From positions 868,001 through 932,000 of the forward strand of contig CAWFAP010000001.1 in NCBI GenBank assembly GCA_963813975.1: DNA of 64,000 nucleotides, given 5' to 3'. The notes beneath the pieces were generated by a model. It was given only the letters and a program-made list of their open reading frames with translations. It did no database searches and was not told the origin of the DNA. The position numbers and the translations under genes are program-made. Numbering within the stretch: position 1 is the first letter of the stretch; each line of letters begins with the position of its first letter. The stretch is from RYN-230 sp963813975. Lineage in GTDB: Bacteria > Actinomycetota > Actinomycetes > Streptosporangiales > Streptosporangiaceae. Positions 43,253 through 52,001 of this stretch are shown piece by piece.

Positions 43253-44835
43253 CGGCCCGGGCCCGTCGCCGGCGGCAGGCCCGGTGGGCCATCAGGTGCC
43301 CCGGCCCGGCCGCTGGTCGGCCGGCCGGCCGCGGCCCAGCCGAGCGGCACGGTCGCCCGGACCTGGCCGTCCGGCCCGGTGACGATCACGTCGAGGGCCG
43401 TCGCCGCCGGGTGCAGCGGGGGAGTCAGGTACATCGTGATCATTCCCCTGGCCGGCATAGCCGAGCCCCAGCTCATGCCGCTGACCAGATGCCAGCGCCC
43501 GGTGGAGTCGCGGGCCCGCCAGGACAGGGAGAAGTCCGGCGGGCTACTGCCCGGCCCGGTGCCGTGGACCAGCCAGCCGTGGCTCTCAGGCTCCCAGCCG
43601 CTCGCCATCACGTGCAGTGCCGCGCCGCCGCGGGCCGATCGCAATCCGGCCAGCGCGAATCGGGCCCCGCCGATCCCGGGAAGATCGGCCGCGAACGGGG
43701 CGACGCCGTCCGGTCCGTCGTGCATGTGCCCGTCGGCGAGCACGCTGATCCAGGCGGGTGGCAGCGCGCGGGCCGGGGCCGGGCCACCGGGGCCCAGGTC
43801 GAGGCCGAGCCGCCAGCCCAGGCCCGCCAGCCGCCGCACGGCCGGGTCATCGGCCCGCAGCGCACCCGAGCCGATCAGGTCCCGGATGACCTGCCTGACC
43901 CGCGCTTCCAGCTGGCCACCGGCCCCGGGGCTGACCGATTCCAGGGTGAGCAGGTCGTCGCCCGCCTGGTCGAGGAGCCGCGCCGCCAGGCTGACCCGCG
44001 GGACCGGCCCGGTCACGACCTGCGCCGGCCCGGGAGGTGCGGTGAGGTCGATCCGCACGCGCTGGCCCTGGGCGCCCGGGCCCACCTCCAGCCAGCGTGC
44101 GTCCGGCGGGGGTGCCGGGTCCAGGCCCAGGTGGCAGTCCCACCAGTCGCGTCCGTCCTCGACCCCCGTGTCCCACAGCGACGCCCGGTAGCTGACCCCA
44201 CGGTCGTCGATGGCGCCCACCTGGTAGAAGGGGGGATGCCGCGGGCGTGGTCCGGCCGCCCGCCGGGTCTGCCCGGCCCACCGGGCGGCCACCGCCAGCG
44301 CCGCCTGCGAGCCGGTCCGGGCCAGGCTGAGCAGGCAGAATTCGCCGTACCAGCCGTCCTGTTCGGGGGGCAGCGCCAGCGTGACCCCGACCTGGGCGGC
44401 CGTGGGGGCGTCCGGCCCGGCCTGGACCGGGCTGGTGCCCGGAGGGATGGCCCCCGTCCTGCCGGCCTCGCGCTGGCGGACACGGTGCGGGAGGCTCCGG
44501 TGCGGGCCCGCTCCGCCCTGGCCGGCCCAGTGCGGCCGGTGCAGGCTCCTGATGACCAGCCCGGCGTCCCCGCTGCGCAGCCCGGCGGAGGTCTCGAACT
44601 CGCTCACCACCTGCCACGCCACGTCCGGGCCGACCGCGCCTACCGCCGCGAGCGTGGCCGCGGCCAGCAGGGTCCGGTGCGCGTACGGCCCGGGCCCGGA
44701 CATGGCCGGCCGCTGGCGCAGCTCGGCCTCGGCGACCAGCCGCAGGTAGGTCTCGGCCATCAGCGGGCCGGCCTGCCCGGCGCCGTGGGCGCTCCCGCCC
44801 GGCTCGCTGCCGGGACCCACGGCCTGCGCGCTCAC
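43249..44835 (-). CDS. Tandem paralogue A: two-beta-domain protein of unknown family
   Basis: The protein has 528 aa. An N-terminal helical region (MAETYLRLVAEAELRQRPAM) is followed by a first beta-rich unit (AIDDRGVSYRASLWDTGVED, CHLGLDPAPPPDARWLEVGP) and a helical middle, then a second beta-rich unit (GARFALAGLRSARGGAALHV, SLSWRARDSTGRWHLVSG, LTPPLHPAATALDVIVTGPD). It is clearly related to the two genes upstream. No signal or membrane helix is seen. GTG 44835 overlaps the stop of paralogue B, and its stop overlaps the next gene. The family is unrecognised; a role as a client of the AAA-VWA pair is inference. Confidence 0.82.
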   Translation of the reverse strand: MSAQAVGPGSEPGGSAHGAGQAGPLMAETYLRLVAEAELRQRPAMSGPGPYAHRTLLAAATLAAVGAVGPDVAWQVVSEFETSAGLRSGDAGLVIRSLHRPHWAGQGGAGPHRSLPHRVRQREAGRTGAIPPGTSPVQAGPDAPTAAQVGVTLALPPEQDGWYGEFCLLSLARTGSQAALAVAARWAGQTRRAAGPRPRHPPFYQVGAIDDRGVSYRASLWDTGVEDGRDWWDCHLGLDPAPPPDARWLEVGPGAQGQRVRIDLTAPPGPAQVVTGPVPRVSLAARLLDQAGDDLLTLESVSPGAGGQLEARVRQVIRDLIGSGALRADDPAVRRLAGLGWRLGLDLGPGGPAPARALPPAWISVLADGHMHDGPDGVAPFAADLPGIGGARFALAGLRSARGGAALHVMASGWEPESHGWLVHGTGPGSSPPDFSLSWRARDSTGRWHLVSGMSWGSAMPARGMITMYLTPPLHPAATALDVIVTGPDGQVRATVPLGWAAAGRPTSGRAGAPDGPPGLPPATGPGR

Positions 44836-46488
44836 CGGGACGCCAGCCAGGTCAGTGGCAGGGTGACCGCGGCCTGGCCCGCCGGGCCGCGCACGATGAC
44901 CTCCAGCGACCGGGCGTCTGGATGCAGCGCCGGGCCGAACTCGACCAGCAAGTTCACCACTCCGCCTCTGTTCCCGCCGCGGGTCCGGGCCACATGCCAG
45001 CGGCCCTGATCATCCCGCGCCCACCACGTGAAGCGCTGCTGGCCCAGGCCGGGCAGCGGACGGGGCTCCCCGCCCCACCCCACCGCGTGGAGGGTAGCTG
45101 ACCCGGCCACCGAGTCCAGGCCCGCGACGGCAAACCGGGCACCGTTCGACGTCCGGCAGGACCGCCGCCGCCGCCGCAACCTGATCGGGCCCGTCGTCCG
45201 CACCGCGATTATCCAGCACGCTCACCCAGGCGTCCGGAAGCGTCACGGGCCGGATGAGGGGCCGCAACGCCGCGGGGAACTCCAGGCCCAGCCGCCCGGC
45301 CAGGGCGGCCAGCCGGCTGAGCGCAGCCGAGCCCGGGGCCAGGCCCGCGGCGGCCTGGAGCGCATCGACCATCTCGGTCAGGCCGGCCAGACCTGAATCG
45401 CCGGCGGCCTGCCCGTGGGTGGCCTGGACCAGCCAGCTCTCCGCCAGGCCGTCCAGGGGCCCGTCGGCCGGGCCCAGCCGGGCCGGCAGGCCTGCTGCGG
45501 ACCCGCCCGGAACCGCGGGCGGCGGGTCCGCGGGACCCGGGGCGTGGATCAGCTCGACCCGGACCGGGTGCGTGCTGGCCGGGCTGGCGATATCCAGCCA
45601 CCTGGTCGCGGGCGGCGGTACCGGGAGCAGGTCGAGGGTGACGGACCAGCGGCCGTGGTCCGAGCGGGCGCTGTCATCGGCGTAGTACCGGGTGCCGTGC
45701 TCGTCCGTGGCGGTGATCTCCTCGAACGGCCGCGGCGGCTCGGGCCGCGTTACGGGCCGGCGTGGATGGGGCCCGGGCAACCGCGCCCTGGCGGTGAGCA
45801 CGGCCCGGTCAGGTCCCATGGCCAGGGCGAGCAGGCAGGCCGTGCCCTGGCTGCCGACGGGTCCGAGCGGCAGAGCGGTCCCGATGGGTATCGCCCGTAC
45901 CGGCGCCACCGGGAGCGGTGGCATGGTGCCTGCCGGATGCCGCGGGAAGCGCGGGCCCCACGGCCCTCCGCCCGGGAGCCAGTGCCTCGGGCCGGGACCG
46001 AGCTTGCCACGGAGGATGAGCCCGTCGATCAGGCTCTGCAGCACCTCCCCGGCGCCGGCTTCGCTGATCACGCCCGCCGAGACCAGCGTGCCGGCCGCCC
46101 GGCGGACCCGGTCCAGCGCCGCCTCCGCCGGGCGCGGGCCACGCCTGTGGCCGGGCAGGAGCGGCTGGACCGCAGGGCGGACCCGCAGCGCCCGCCACAG
46201 CACCGGCTCGGCGGGCCGGCCAGCGGGCGTCCGCCGGGCCGCCCGCGTGGCGGTGCGGGCGGTGGGCCACACGGATCCCAGCAGCACCCCGGACATCCGG
46301 GCCGCCGTCGAGAGCGGGGGCAGCAACGGGGCCAGCAGCGGCCGGGACAGCCGGACCGCGGACTGCGCGGCCGGAGGCAGCCCCGGCGGCCGGGGCGGCT
46401 CGTATCGCGGGTAGGCGAGCGCGCGGCGCAGCTCGGCCTCGGCCATCAGCCGCAGGTAGGCCTCGGCCCGCTCCGCTGCTGCCGTCAC
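44832..46488 (-). pseudogene. Tandem paralogue B, frameshifted
   Basis: GTG 46488 follows a strong CCGGAGGTGGT site. The first frame gives MTAAAERAEAYLRLMAEAEL, TATDEHGTRYYADDSARSDH, LDLLPVPPPATRWLDIA and LPDAWVSVLDN, then breaks after AAAAVLPDV. The continuation NGARFAVAGLDSVAGSATLH, FTWWARDDQGRWHVART and FGPALHPDARSLEVIVRGPA is in the next frame and ends at 44832. One extra base near 45147 accounts for it: 1657 nt is 552 codons plus one. Repaired, it would be 551 aa with the same architecture as paralogues A and C. Confidence 0.8.
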
Positions 46489-46509
46489 ACCACCTCCGGG
46501 ATGGGGTCG

Positions 46510-46533
46510 GCTGCGTGCCTGCGGGCACGCAGC
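46510..46533. terminator. Strong GC hairpin between paralogues C and B
   Basis: GCTGCGTGCC at 46510-46519 pairs perfectly with GGCACGCAGC at 46524-46533 around a 4-base loop. It lies in the only sizeable gap of the operon, between the stop of paralogue C and the start of paralogue B. There is no T tract on either strand, so it may be an attenuator, an mRNA-stabilising stem or a Rho-type site rather than an intrinsic terminator. Confidence 0.5.
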
Positions 46534-46552
46534 GGGTTACGTCATGAATAGA

Positions 46553-48034
46553 TTAATACGACATATCTTGATCAGAGGGCCGGGCCAGCCGTCCCGTCCA
46601 GGTCAGCGGCACGGTCACGGTGACGCGGCTAGACCGGCCGGTGAGGATGATGTCCAGGGATGTGGCGTCAGGATGCAGCGGCGGGGAGAACGTCAGGCTG
46701 AAGGTCCCGGCGGACGAGTTGAACGGGGTGCACCGGCCTACATGCCAGCGCCCGGCGTTGTCGCGGGCCCACCAGGAGAAGGGCTGCTCGACGCGGAAGG
46801 TGTGCGGTCGCGGGTCCCAGCCCCAGACGAAGACGGGCAGCGTCGCGTGGTGCTCCCAGGACACCAGCCCGGCCAGCACGAACCGGGTCCCGTCGATTTC
46901 CGGGAGCACCGCCGCGGCAGGGACGACGCCCCGCCGTCCCTCCTGACGTCGGCCGCGGCTCAGCACGCTGGCCCACGGACCAGGAAGGTCCAGGTCACGA
47001 GCCTGGCCGGCCAGATGCCCGTGCACCTCGGTGGCGCGCCACCGGGCGAGCCGGGCGAGCCGGACCGGCATCGGGCTGGCCCACGGCAGTGTGCCGGCTG
47101 CTTCCAGGGCGTCTGCCACCTCGGCCAGGCTGCGCACCAGCTCCGTGGCCTCCGGAGCGGTCATCGGGCCACCACCCAGGATGGTTTCGGCCACCGCTTC
47201 CAGCAGCAGTTCGCCCGGAGCCCGGGGAGTGCCGGGCTCCTCGCGGCCCGGTTCCGGCGTTGACCCGGCCAGCTCGATCCGGATGGCCTCTTCCGGGCCG
47301 ACGGGCATGTCCAGCCACCCGGTCCCCGGTGGCGGGATGGGTGACAGATCGAGGACTCCGCTCTCCGGCCAGCCGGCGTCCCCGGCCTCGAAGTTCAGCC
47401 GGTACGGCTGGCCCTGGTCGTCAGTGAGCCCGGAGTCACCGAACGGGGGAAAGGTGGGTGACCTCGCTGTAACGCCTGTTCCGGGCGGCCTGGCTGCACC
47501 CCGCCACGAGCTGATGAAGTTGGTCATGATGGCGGCACGGCCTGGGGCCAGGACCAGTGTCTGCAGGTAAAGCAGTCCCGGATGGCCGTGCAGATCGGCG
47601 GGCACGGCCGCGCCGATCGGAATGGCCCGGTAGCTGCCGCCGGGCACCGCGGCTGCGGGGCTGGCCGCGGACGGCCCGGCGCGCGACCCTGGCGTCGGCC
47701 TGCCTGCGTCCGGCTGAAGGTCGCTGAACAGGGCATCGGGGGTGCACATCCCGCGAGTGGCCAGGGCCACGCAGAACTCGCCGAGCAGGCGGTGGGCACT
47801 CAGGTCGCTTATCGCGCCCACCTTTCGGAGCGCGCTCAGCACGGCCCTGACCCGCAGGAGCCCTTCCTCCTCCGGCGGGTGCCCGCCTTGGAAATCCTCA
47901 CCCAGCCCCAAGGATCGGGGAGCGGCCGCTGCGCGGCGCAGCTGGCGCTCGGCCAGCAGCCGGACGTGCGTCTCGGCGGCCGCGCTATCCACCCGGACGG
48001 CCGCCGCCCCGGGCCCAGGGGTCGTAGTCGACAT
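46553..48034 (-). CDS. Tandem paralogue C: two-beta-domain protein of unknown family
   Basis: The protein has 493 aa. ATG 48034 has AGGAGG with a 6-base spacer, although it lies 50 bases inside the end of the polymerase gene. It shows AAETHVRLLAERQLRRAA at the start, a helical region (LSALRKVGAISDLSAHRLLG), a first beta unit (LTDDQGQPYRLNFEAGDAGW, LDLSPIPPPGTGWLDMPVGP) and a second (FSWWARDNAGRWHVGR, FSPPLHPDATSLDIILTG, VTVTVPLTW). The best-preserved copy of the three, it is unrecognised by family. Confidence 0.83.
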   Translation of the reverse strand: MSTTTPGPGAAAVRVDSAAAETHVRLLAERQLRRAAAAPRSLGLGEDFQGGHPPEEEGLLRVRAVLSALRKVGAISDLSAHRLLGEFCVALATRGMCTPDALFSDLQPDAGRPTPGSRAGPSAASPAAAVPGGSYRAIPIGAAVPADLHGHPGLLYLQTLVLAPGRAAIMTNFISSWRGAARPPGTGVTARSPTFPPFGDSGLTDDQGQPYRLNFEAGDAGWPESGVLDLSPIPPPGTGWLDMPVGPEEAIRIELAGSTPEPGREEPGTPRAPGELLLEAVAETILGGGPMTAPEATELVRSLAEVADALEAAGTLPWASPMPVRLARLARWRATEVHGHLAGQARDLDLPGPWASVLSRGRRQEGRRGVVPAAAVLPEIDGTRFVLAGLVSWEHHATLPVFVWGWDPRPHTFRVEQPFSWWARDNAGRWHVGRCTPFNSSAGTFSLTFSPPLHPDATSLDIILTGRSSRVTVTVPLTWTGRLARPSDQDMSY

Positions 48035-49404
48035 CGAGTTCCTCCTGGGCCGGCCGCTCCGCCTCGGGCACGTGCCGGAGGTTCAGCCGGATCCGGGTCC
48101 AGGTCGAGCTGCGCCCGCGCATCGAGTCCACCAGCACGTCGGCCGGCTCCAGGTAAGACCAGACGGTGGCGTGCCGTTCCTTCCAGCGGTCCAGTCCGGC
48201 CATGGCCTCGTCCTTGGTAGCGGCGCGGGCCACCTCGATGAGCGGCATGGTGGACCGGCGGCGGCCGGTGGGCTGGATCTTGCCCGCCGGCGTGCTGGCC
48301 GGCTGGGCGCGGCCCGCGGCCGGGCTGGATGTCCCTGATCCGGATGAGCCGGCCTCGCCGGTCCCGCCTGCCGGCCCGGGCTCCCCGGCCCGGGCCGGGC
48401 CGGCTGCCCGGCGCTTGGACGGCTGGACCCGCGGTGGCTCGCCGGCCTGCTTGTCGTAGTGCGGCGGCCACGGGGCGTCTGGCATCCCGGCCGCCTCATC
48501 CCGCTCGGCCAGGGCCAGCAGCTGCTCCAGCGAGCCGGCCGCCTCGTCCATGCCCTGCCACGGGTCGCCGATCCGCGCGAAACGGTCCGGCACGATGTCG
48601 ATAGTGAACGCCTCCGGCCAGGCAGTCGGCGACTTCGTCCCAGCCCAGCGGCGTCGAGACCCGGGCGTCCGGGGTGGGACGCACCGAGTACGCGGAGGCC
48701 ACGGTCCGGTCCTTCGCGTTCTGGTTGTAGTCCACGAACACGCCGTGCCGTTCTTCCTTCCACCACTTCGCGGTGGCCAGGTCCGGGGCCCGCCGCTCGA
48801 CCTCGCGGGCCAGGGCCACCGCTGCCCGGCGGACCTGGGCGAAGTCCCACCGGCGCTCGATCCTGGCGTACACGTGGAAACCACGCGAACCGGACGTCTT
48901 GGGCCAGCCGGCCAGCCCGAAGTCATCCAGCACCCCCCGCGCGACCAGCGCCACCTGGAGGATCTGCGGCCACCCGACGCCGGGCACCGGGTCCAGGTCG
49001 ACCCGGAGCTCGTCGGGGTGCTCGAGGTCCCCGGCCCGGACCGGGTGCGGGTTGAGATCGATGCAGCCCAGGTTGACCGCCCACACCAGGGTGGCGGCGT
49101 CCCGGGGGACGACCTCGACCGCGCTGCGCCCGGACGGGAAGCACAGCTCCACCGTGTCGATCCAGGGCGGCCGGGACTCCGGTGCCCGCTTCTGGAAGAA
49201 CGCCTCGCCCTCCGCGCCGTTGACGAAGCGCTTGAGCACCATGGGCCGTCCCGTGACGCCGGCCAGGGCCCCGTCCGCCACGCTGAGGTAGTACCGGACC
49301 AGATCGAGCTTGGTGTGCCCGGTACGCGGGAAAAAGACCTTGCCCGGGTTGGAGATGGCCACCTCGTGGCCGGCCACCTCCAGGATCTCCTTGCGATCGG
49401 CCAT
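47985..49404 (-). pseudogene. Stand-alone LigD-type end-joining polymerase, frameshifted
   Basis: The primase-polymerase domain is clear: NPGKVFFPRTGHTKLDLVRY, PMVLKRFVNGAEGEAFFQKR, the metal site LRVDLDPVPGVGWPQ, KTSGSRGFHVYARI and DYNQNAKDRTVASAYSVRPT. After WDEVADCL the frame breaks. PEAFTIDIVPDRFARIGDPW and the rest, including RWKERHATVWSYLEPADVLV, continue in the next frame to 47985. One extra base near 48618 explains it; 1420 nt is 473 codons plus one. LigD polymerases fill ends in Ku-dependent repair. No ligase or nuclease domain is attached, and no ku gene is in the window. Confidence 0.85.
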
Positions 49405-49569
49405 GGCGCCACCATAACCGCAGCCCGCGGCCGGGTCGCGGATCGCGCCGGCGACGCGGGGCGGGCCGTCTGCGGATGTCCCCGATCACCGCGATGAGGT
49501 CGCGCGTGGTGTTCGCCGCCGGGCGCCGTGACCGCCCCGGGGGAGAACCGGAGCGGGCAGGATGGGGCC

Positions 49570-50070
49570 GTGAAGGTGATCGTCCTGTCCGACACGCACG
49601 CGCCGCGCCGCTGGCGGTCCTGCCCGCCACCGGTCGCGGAGCAGCTGCGCGGCGCGGGCCTGATCGTGCACGCGGGCGACGTGTGCACCGCCGGGGTGCT
49701 GGACGAGCTGGCCGGCTACGCCCCGGTCCGGGCTGTCCGGGGTAACAACGACGGCCCGGACGTGGCCGCCTGGGGCGCACCGGACACGATGGAGCTGGAC
49801 CTGGACGGGGTCCGCGTGGCGGTGATCCACGACGCGGGCCCGGCCCCCGGGCGCCCGGCCCGGATGCGACGCCGGTTTCCCGGTGCTCAGCTGGTCGTCT
49901 TCGGCCACTCGCACATCCCGCTCGACCACAGCGAGAACGGGCAGCGGATCTTCAACCCCGGCTCGCCCACCGACCGCCGCCGCCAGCCCCGCGGCACCGT
50001 CGGTGTCCTGGAGGTCCGGGACGGCCAGCTCGTCTCCGCCCAGATCGTCCCGGTCACCCCGGCCCCGTGA
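49570..50070 (+). CDS. YfcE/MJ0936-type metallophosphoesterase
   Basis: The protein has 166 aa. The binuclear metal site is complete: VIVLSDTHAP, IVHAGDVCTAGVLDEL, VRGNNDGPD, VAVIHDAG and FGHSHIPLDHSENGQRIFNP. These small enzymes hydrolyse phosphodiesters. I start at GTG 49570 because the fold begins at once with KVIVLSDTH; an upstream GTG at 49528 adds a low-complexity lead. It is divergent from the polymerase gene. Confidence 0.9.
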   Translation: MKVIVLSDTHAPRRWRSCPPPVAEQLRGAGLIVHAGDVCTAGVLDELAGYAPVRAVRGNNDGPDVAAWGAPDTMELDLDGVRVAVIHDAGPAPGRPARMRRRFPGAQLVVFGHSHIPLDHSENGQRIFNPGSPTDRRRQPRGTVGVLEVRDGQLVSAQIVPVTPAP

Positions 50071-50245
50071 CCCTCCGTTCCGGCCGGGCCGGGGTTCCTC
50101 GCCGTCCAGCGTGAACTGGGCCACGGCGATGCAGCCGGAGATCCCGGCGTGCGGCACCTGGAGCGGCGGGCCCGGGCTGGCTCCGATCAGCCTGCCGGGC
50201 TGGCCTGCTAGCGGCCAGGCTGCCGCTGTGTGAGGATGTCCGACC

Positions 50246-50896
50246 GTGGAAGCTGCCGATGCGAGCACCCCGGCCGGGGGCGGCTCACCACGGGGGGCCG
50301 GCGACCGGCGGTCCGCCGGATCGCCCCGCGGCCAGGCCAGGCGCCGGGAACTGCTCGACCGTGTCACCGATGATCTTGCTGTCAATGGGCTCGTGGACTT
50401 CTCGCTGCGGCGTGCCGCGCGGGCAGCCGGCACGACCCACAAGGTGCTTCTGTACCACTTCGACGGAGCCGACGATCTGCTCCGGGAGGCGATCCTCCAA
50501 CTGCGCGAACGGCGCATCGCCAACGAGTTCGCCGCCGCCACCCAGGCGCCCGGCGGCCGGACGCTGTCGGCGCGGGTGCGCGCCGCGTGGCCCATCCTGC
50601 TCGGCGAGGCGCCCGGGCGGCGGGTGCTCGATCAATCCCTCGGGCTGGCGATGTATGACCCCGGGCGGTACGCCGACCTGGGGTCGGACGCATCCCGGCA
50701 GTATCTGCCCCCGCTCGTGTCCCTCTGCCCGGAGCACTGGTCTGATCAGCGGAAGCTCGAGGTCGCCGAGATGATCCTGGCCACCTCGCGGGGGCTGCTG
50801 GCGGACCTGCGGACCAGCGGAGACACGGCGCGGGTCAGCGCTGGGTTCGAGGCCCTGGCCCGGGCGCTGGAGCGGGAAGAGGCAGCCAGCGAGTAG
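50246..50896 (+). CDS. TetR family transcriptional regulator
   Basis: The protein has 216 aa. After a disordered 28-residue start comes the TetR helix-turn-helix (RRRELLDRVTDDLAVNGLVD, FSLRRAARAAGTTHKVLLYH, FDGADDLLREAILQ). The C-terminal half is the helical ligand-binding domain. Start GTG 50246. It precedes an alpha/beta hydrolase in the same direction, with an array of 12-base repeats in between that could be its operator region. The ligand is unknown. Confidence 0.88.
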   Translation: MEAADASTPAGGGSPRGAGDRRSAGSPRGQARRRELLDRVTDDLAVNGLVDFSLRRAARAAGTTHKVLLYHFDGADDLLREAILQLRERRIANEFAAATQAPGGRTLSARVRAAWPILLGEAPGRRVLDQSLGLAMYDPGRYADLGSDASRQYLPPLVSLCPEHWSDQRKLEVAEMILATSRGLLADLRTSGDTARVSAGFEALARALEREEAASE

Positions 50897-50959
50897 CGGC
50901 GCCCGGAGCCGCAGCCCTCCGGACCGCAGCCCTCCGGATCCGCAGCCTGCCGGGCGGCT

Positions 50960-51010
50960 GGCCTGGACAGCGGCTGGCCTGGACAGTGGCCTGGACAGTG
51001 GCCTGGACAG
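50960..51010. repeat. Short direct repeats between tetR and the hydrolase gene
   Basis: GGCCTGGACAG occurs four times, at 50960, 50976, 50988 and 51000, the last three with a strict 12-base period and a T after each. Just upstream GCAGCCCTCCGGA-type sequence is also doubled. The array ends 12 bases before the hydrolase start. It may be a regulator-binding array or a slippage product. Confidence 0.7.
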
Positions 51011-51022
51011 TATGCGAACCAC

Positions 51023-51946
51023 ATGGTTCACTTCATCGAAGGCAGCTTCGTCCGCTGGGAGGCCGGCGTGCAGGGATCGGTGGCACACGAGAGACTTCGT
51101 TCCGAGATCGAATTGTCCGCGGGGTCCATTGAGTATGAGGACACCGGCGGAGACGGCCCCGTCATCGTGCTGCTGCACGGCCTGATGATGGACGCCTCGC
51201 TGTGGGACGGGCCCATCGCTGATCTGTCCGCCGACCATCGGTGCGTGGCACCGACGCTGCCGCTTGGCGCGCATCGCCACCCGATGCGCGCCGGTGCCGA
51301 CCTGTCGCTACCCGGGATAGCCCGTCTGGTCGCGGAGTTCCTCGACCGCCTCGACCTGCATGAGGTGACACTGGTCGGCAACGACACCGGCGGGGCGCTG
51401 GTCCAGCTACTCATGCGCGACGGCGTGCCGCGGGCGGGACGGGTCGTGCTCGTCTCCTGTGATGCGTTCGACAACTTCCCGCCCGGGCTGACCGGCAAGA
51501 CGCTCGTGCTCGCGGGCAAGCTCCCGCCCCGGGTGTTCGGGCTGTTCATGCAGCAGATGCGGCTCCGGGCAATGCGGCGGCTCCCGATCGCGTTCGGGTG
51601 GCTCACCAAGCACGGGGACGAAGCCACCGCCCGGTGGATGCAGCCGGTCATGACGCAGCCCGGGATCCGCCGTGACGCGGTCCGGATGCTGCGGGCCGCG
51701 GCGGCAGACACCGACGTCCTGGTCGATACGGCCGCAAGCCTGCCGGACTTCAGCCGGCCTGCCCTCGTGGTCTGGGCCCGCGGGGACCGGGTGATGCCCC
51801 CCGAGCATGGACAGCGGCTCACCGACCTGCTGCCGCACGCACAACTGGCTGAGGTGGACGACAGCTACACCCTCATCCCGCTGGACCAGCCGGCCCGGCT
51901 GGCCCAGCTCATCCGGGAATTCACCAGCGCCTCCGGCCGGGGCTAG
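51023..51946 (+). CDS. Alpha/beta hydrolase
   Basis: The protein has 307 aa. The fold is seen in VIVLLHGLMMDASLWDGPIA (oxyanion HG), the nucleophile elbow VTLVGNDTGGALVQLL, in which Asp rather than Ser occupies the nucleophile position as in haloalkane dehalogenases and epoxide hydrolases, and ALVVWARGDRVMPPEHGQRL. The usual catalytic His near the end is replaced by DSYTLIPLDQP. So either a related family with altered chemistry or a non-hydrolytic protein. It lies 126 bases after a TetR gene. Confidence 0.85.
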   Translation: MVHFIEGSFVRWEAGVQGSVAHERLRSEIELSAGSIEYEDTGGDGPVIVLLHGLMMDASLWDGPIADLSADHRCVAPTLPLGAHRHPMRAGADLSLPGIARLVAEFLDRLDLHEVTLVGNDTGGALVQLLMRDGVPRAGRVVLVSCDAFDNFPPGLTGKTLVLAGKLPPRVFGLFMQQMRLRAMRRLPIAFGWLTKHGDEATARWMQPVMTQPGIRRDAVRMLRAAAADTDVLVDTAASLPDFSRPALVVWARGDRVMPPEHGQRLTDLLPHAQLAEVDDSYTLIPLDQPARLAQLIREFTSASGRG

Positions 51947-52001
51947 CGGTCACCCGCCCGCGGCCACCCGCTCACCGACCGACGGGGCGGCCGCCAGAAG
52001 G

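Noticed and set aside
39883..45009. Very long plus-strand frames opposite the AAA/VWA/paralogue operon (848 and 832 codons)
   Set aside because: They are antisense to motif-bearing genes and low complexity (RPPAPRRP-like), so shadow frames.
50960..51010. Repeat array as a small CRISPR
   Set aside because: Units are 11-12 bases with no unique spacers and no cas genes nearby.
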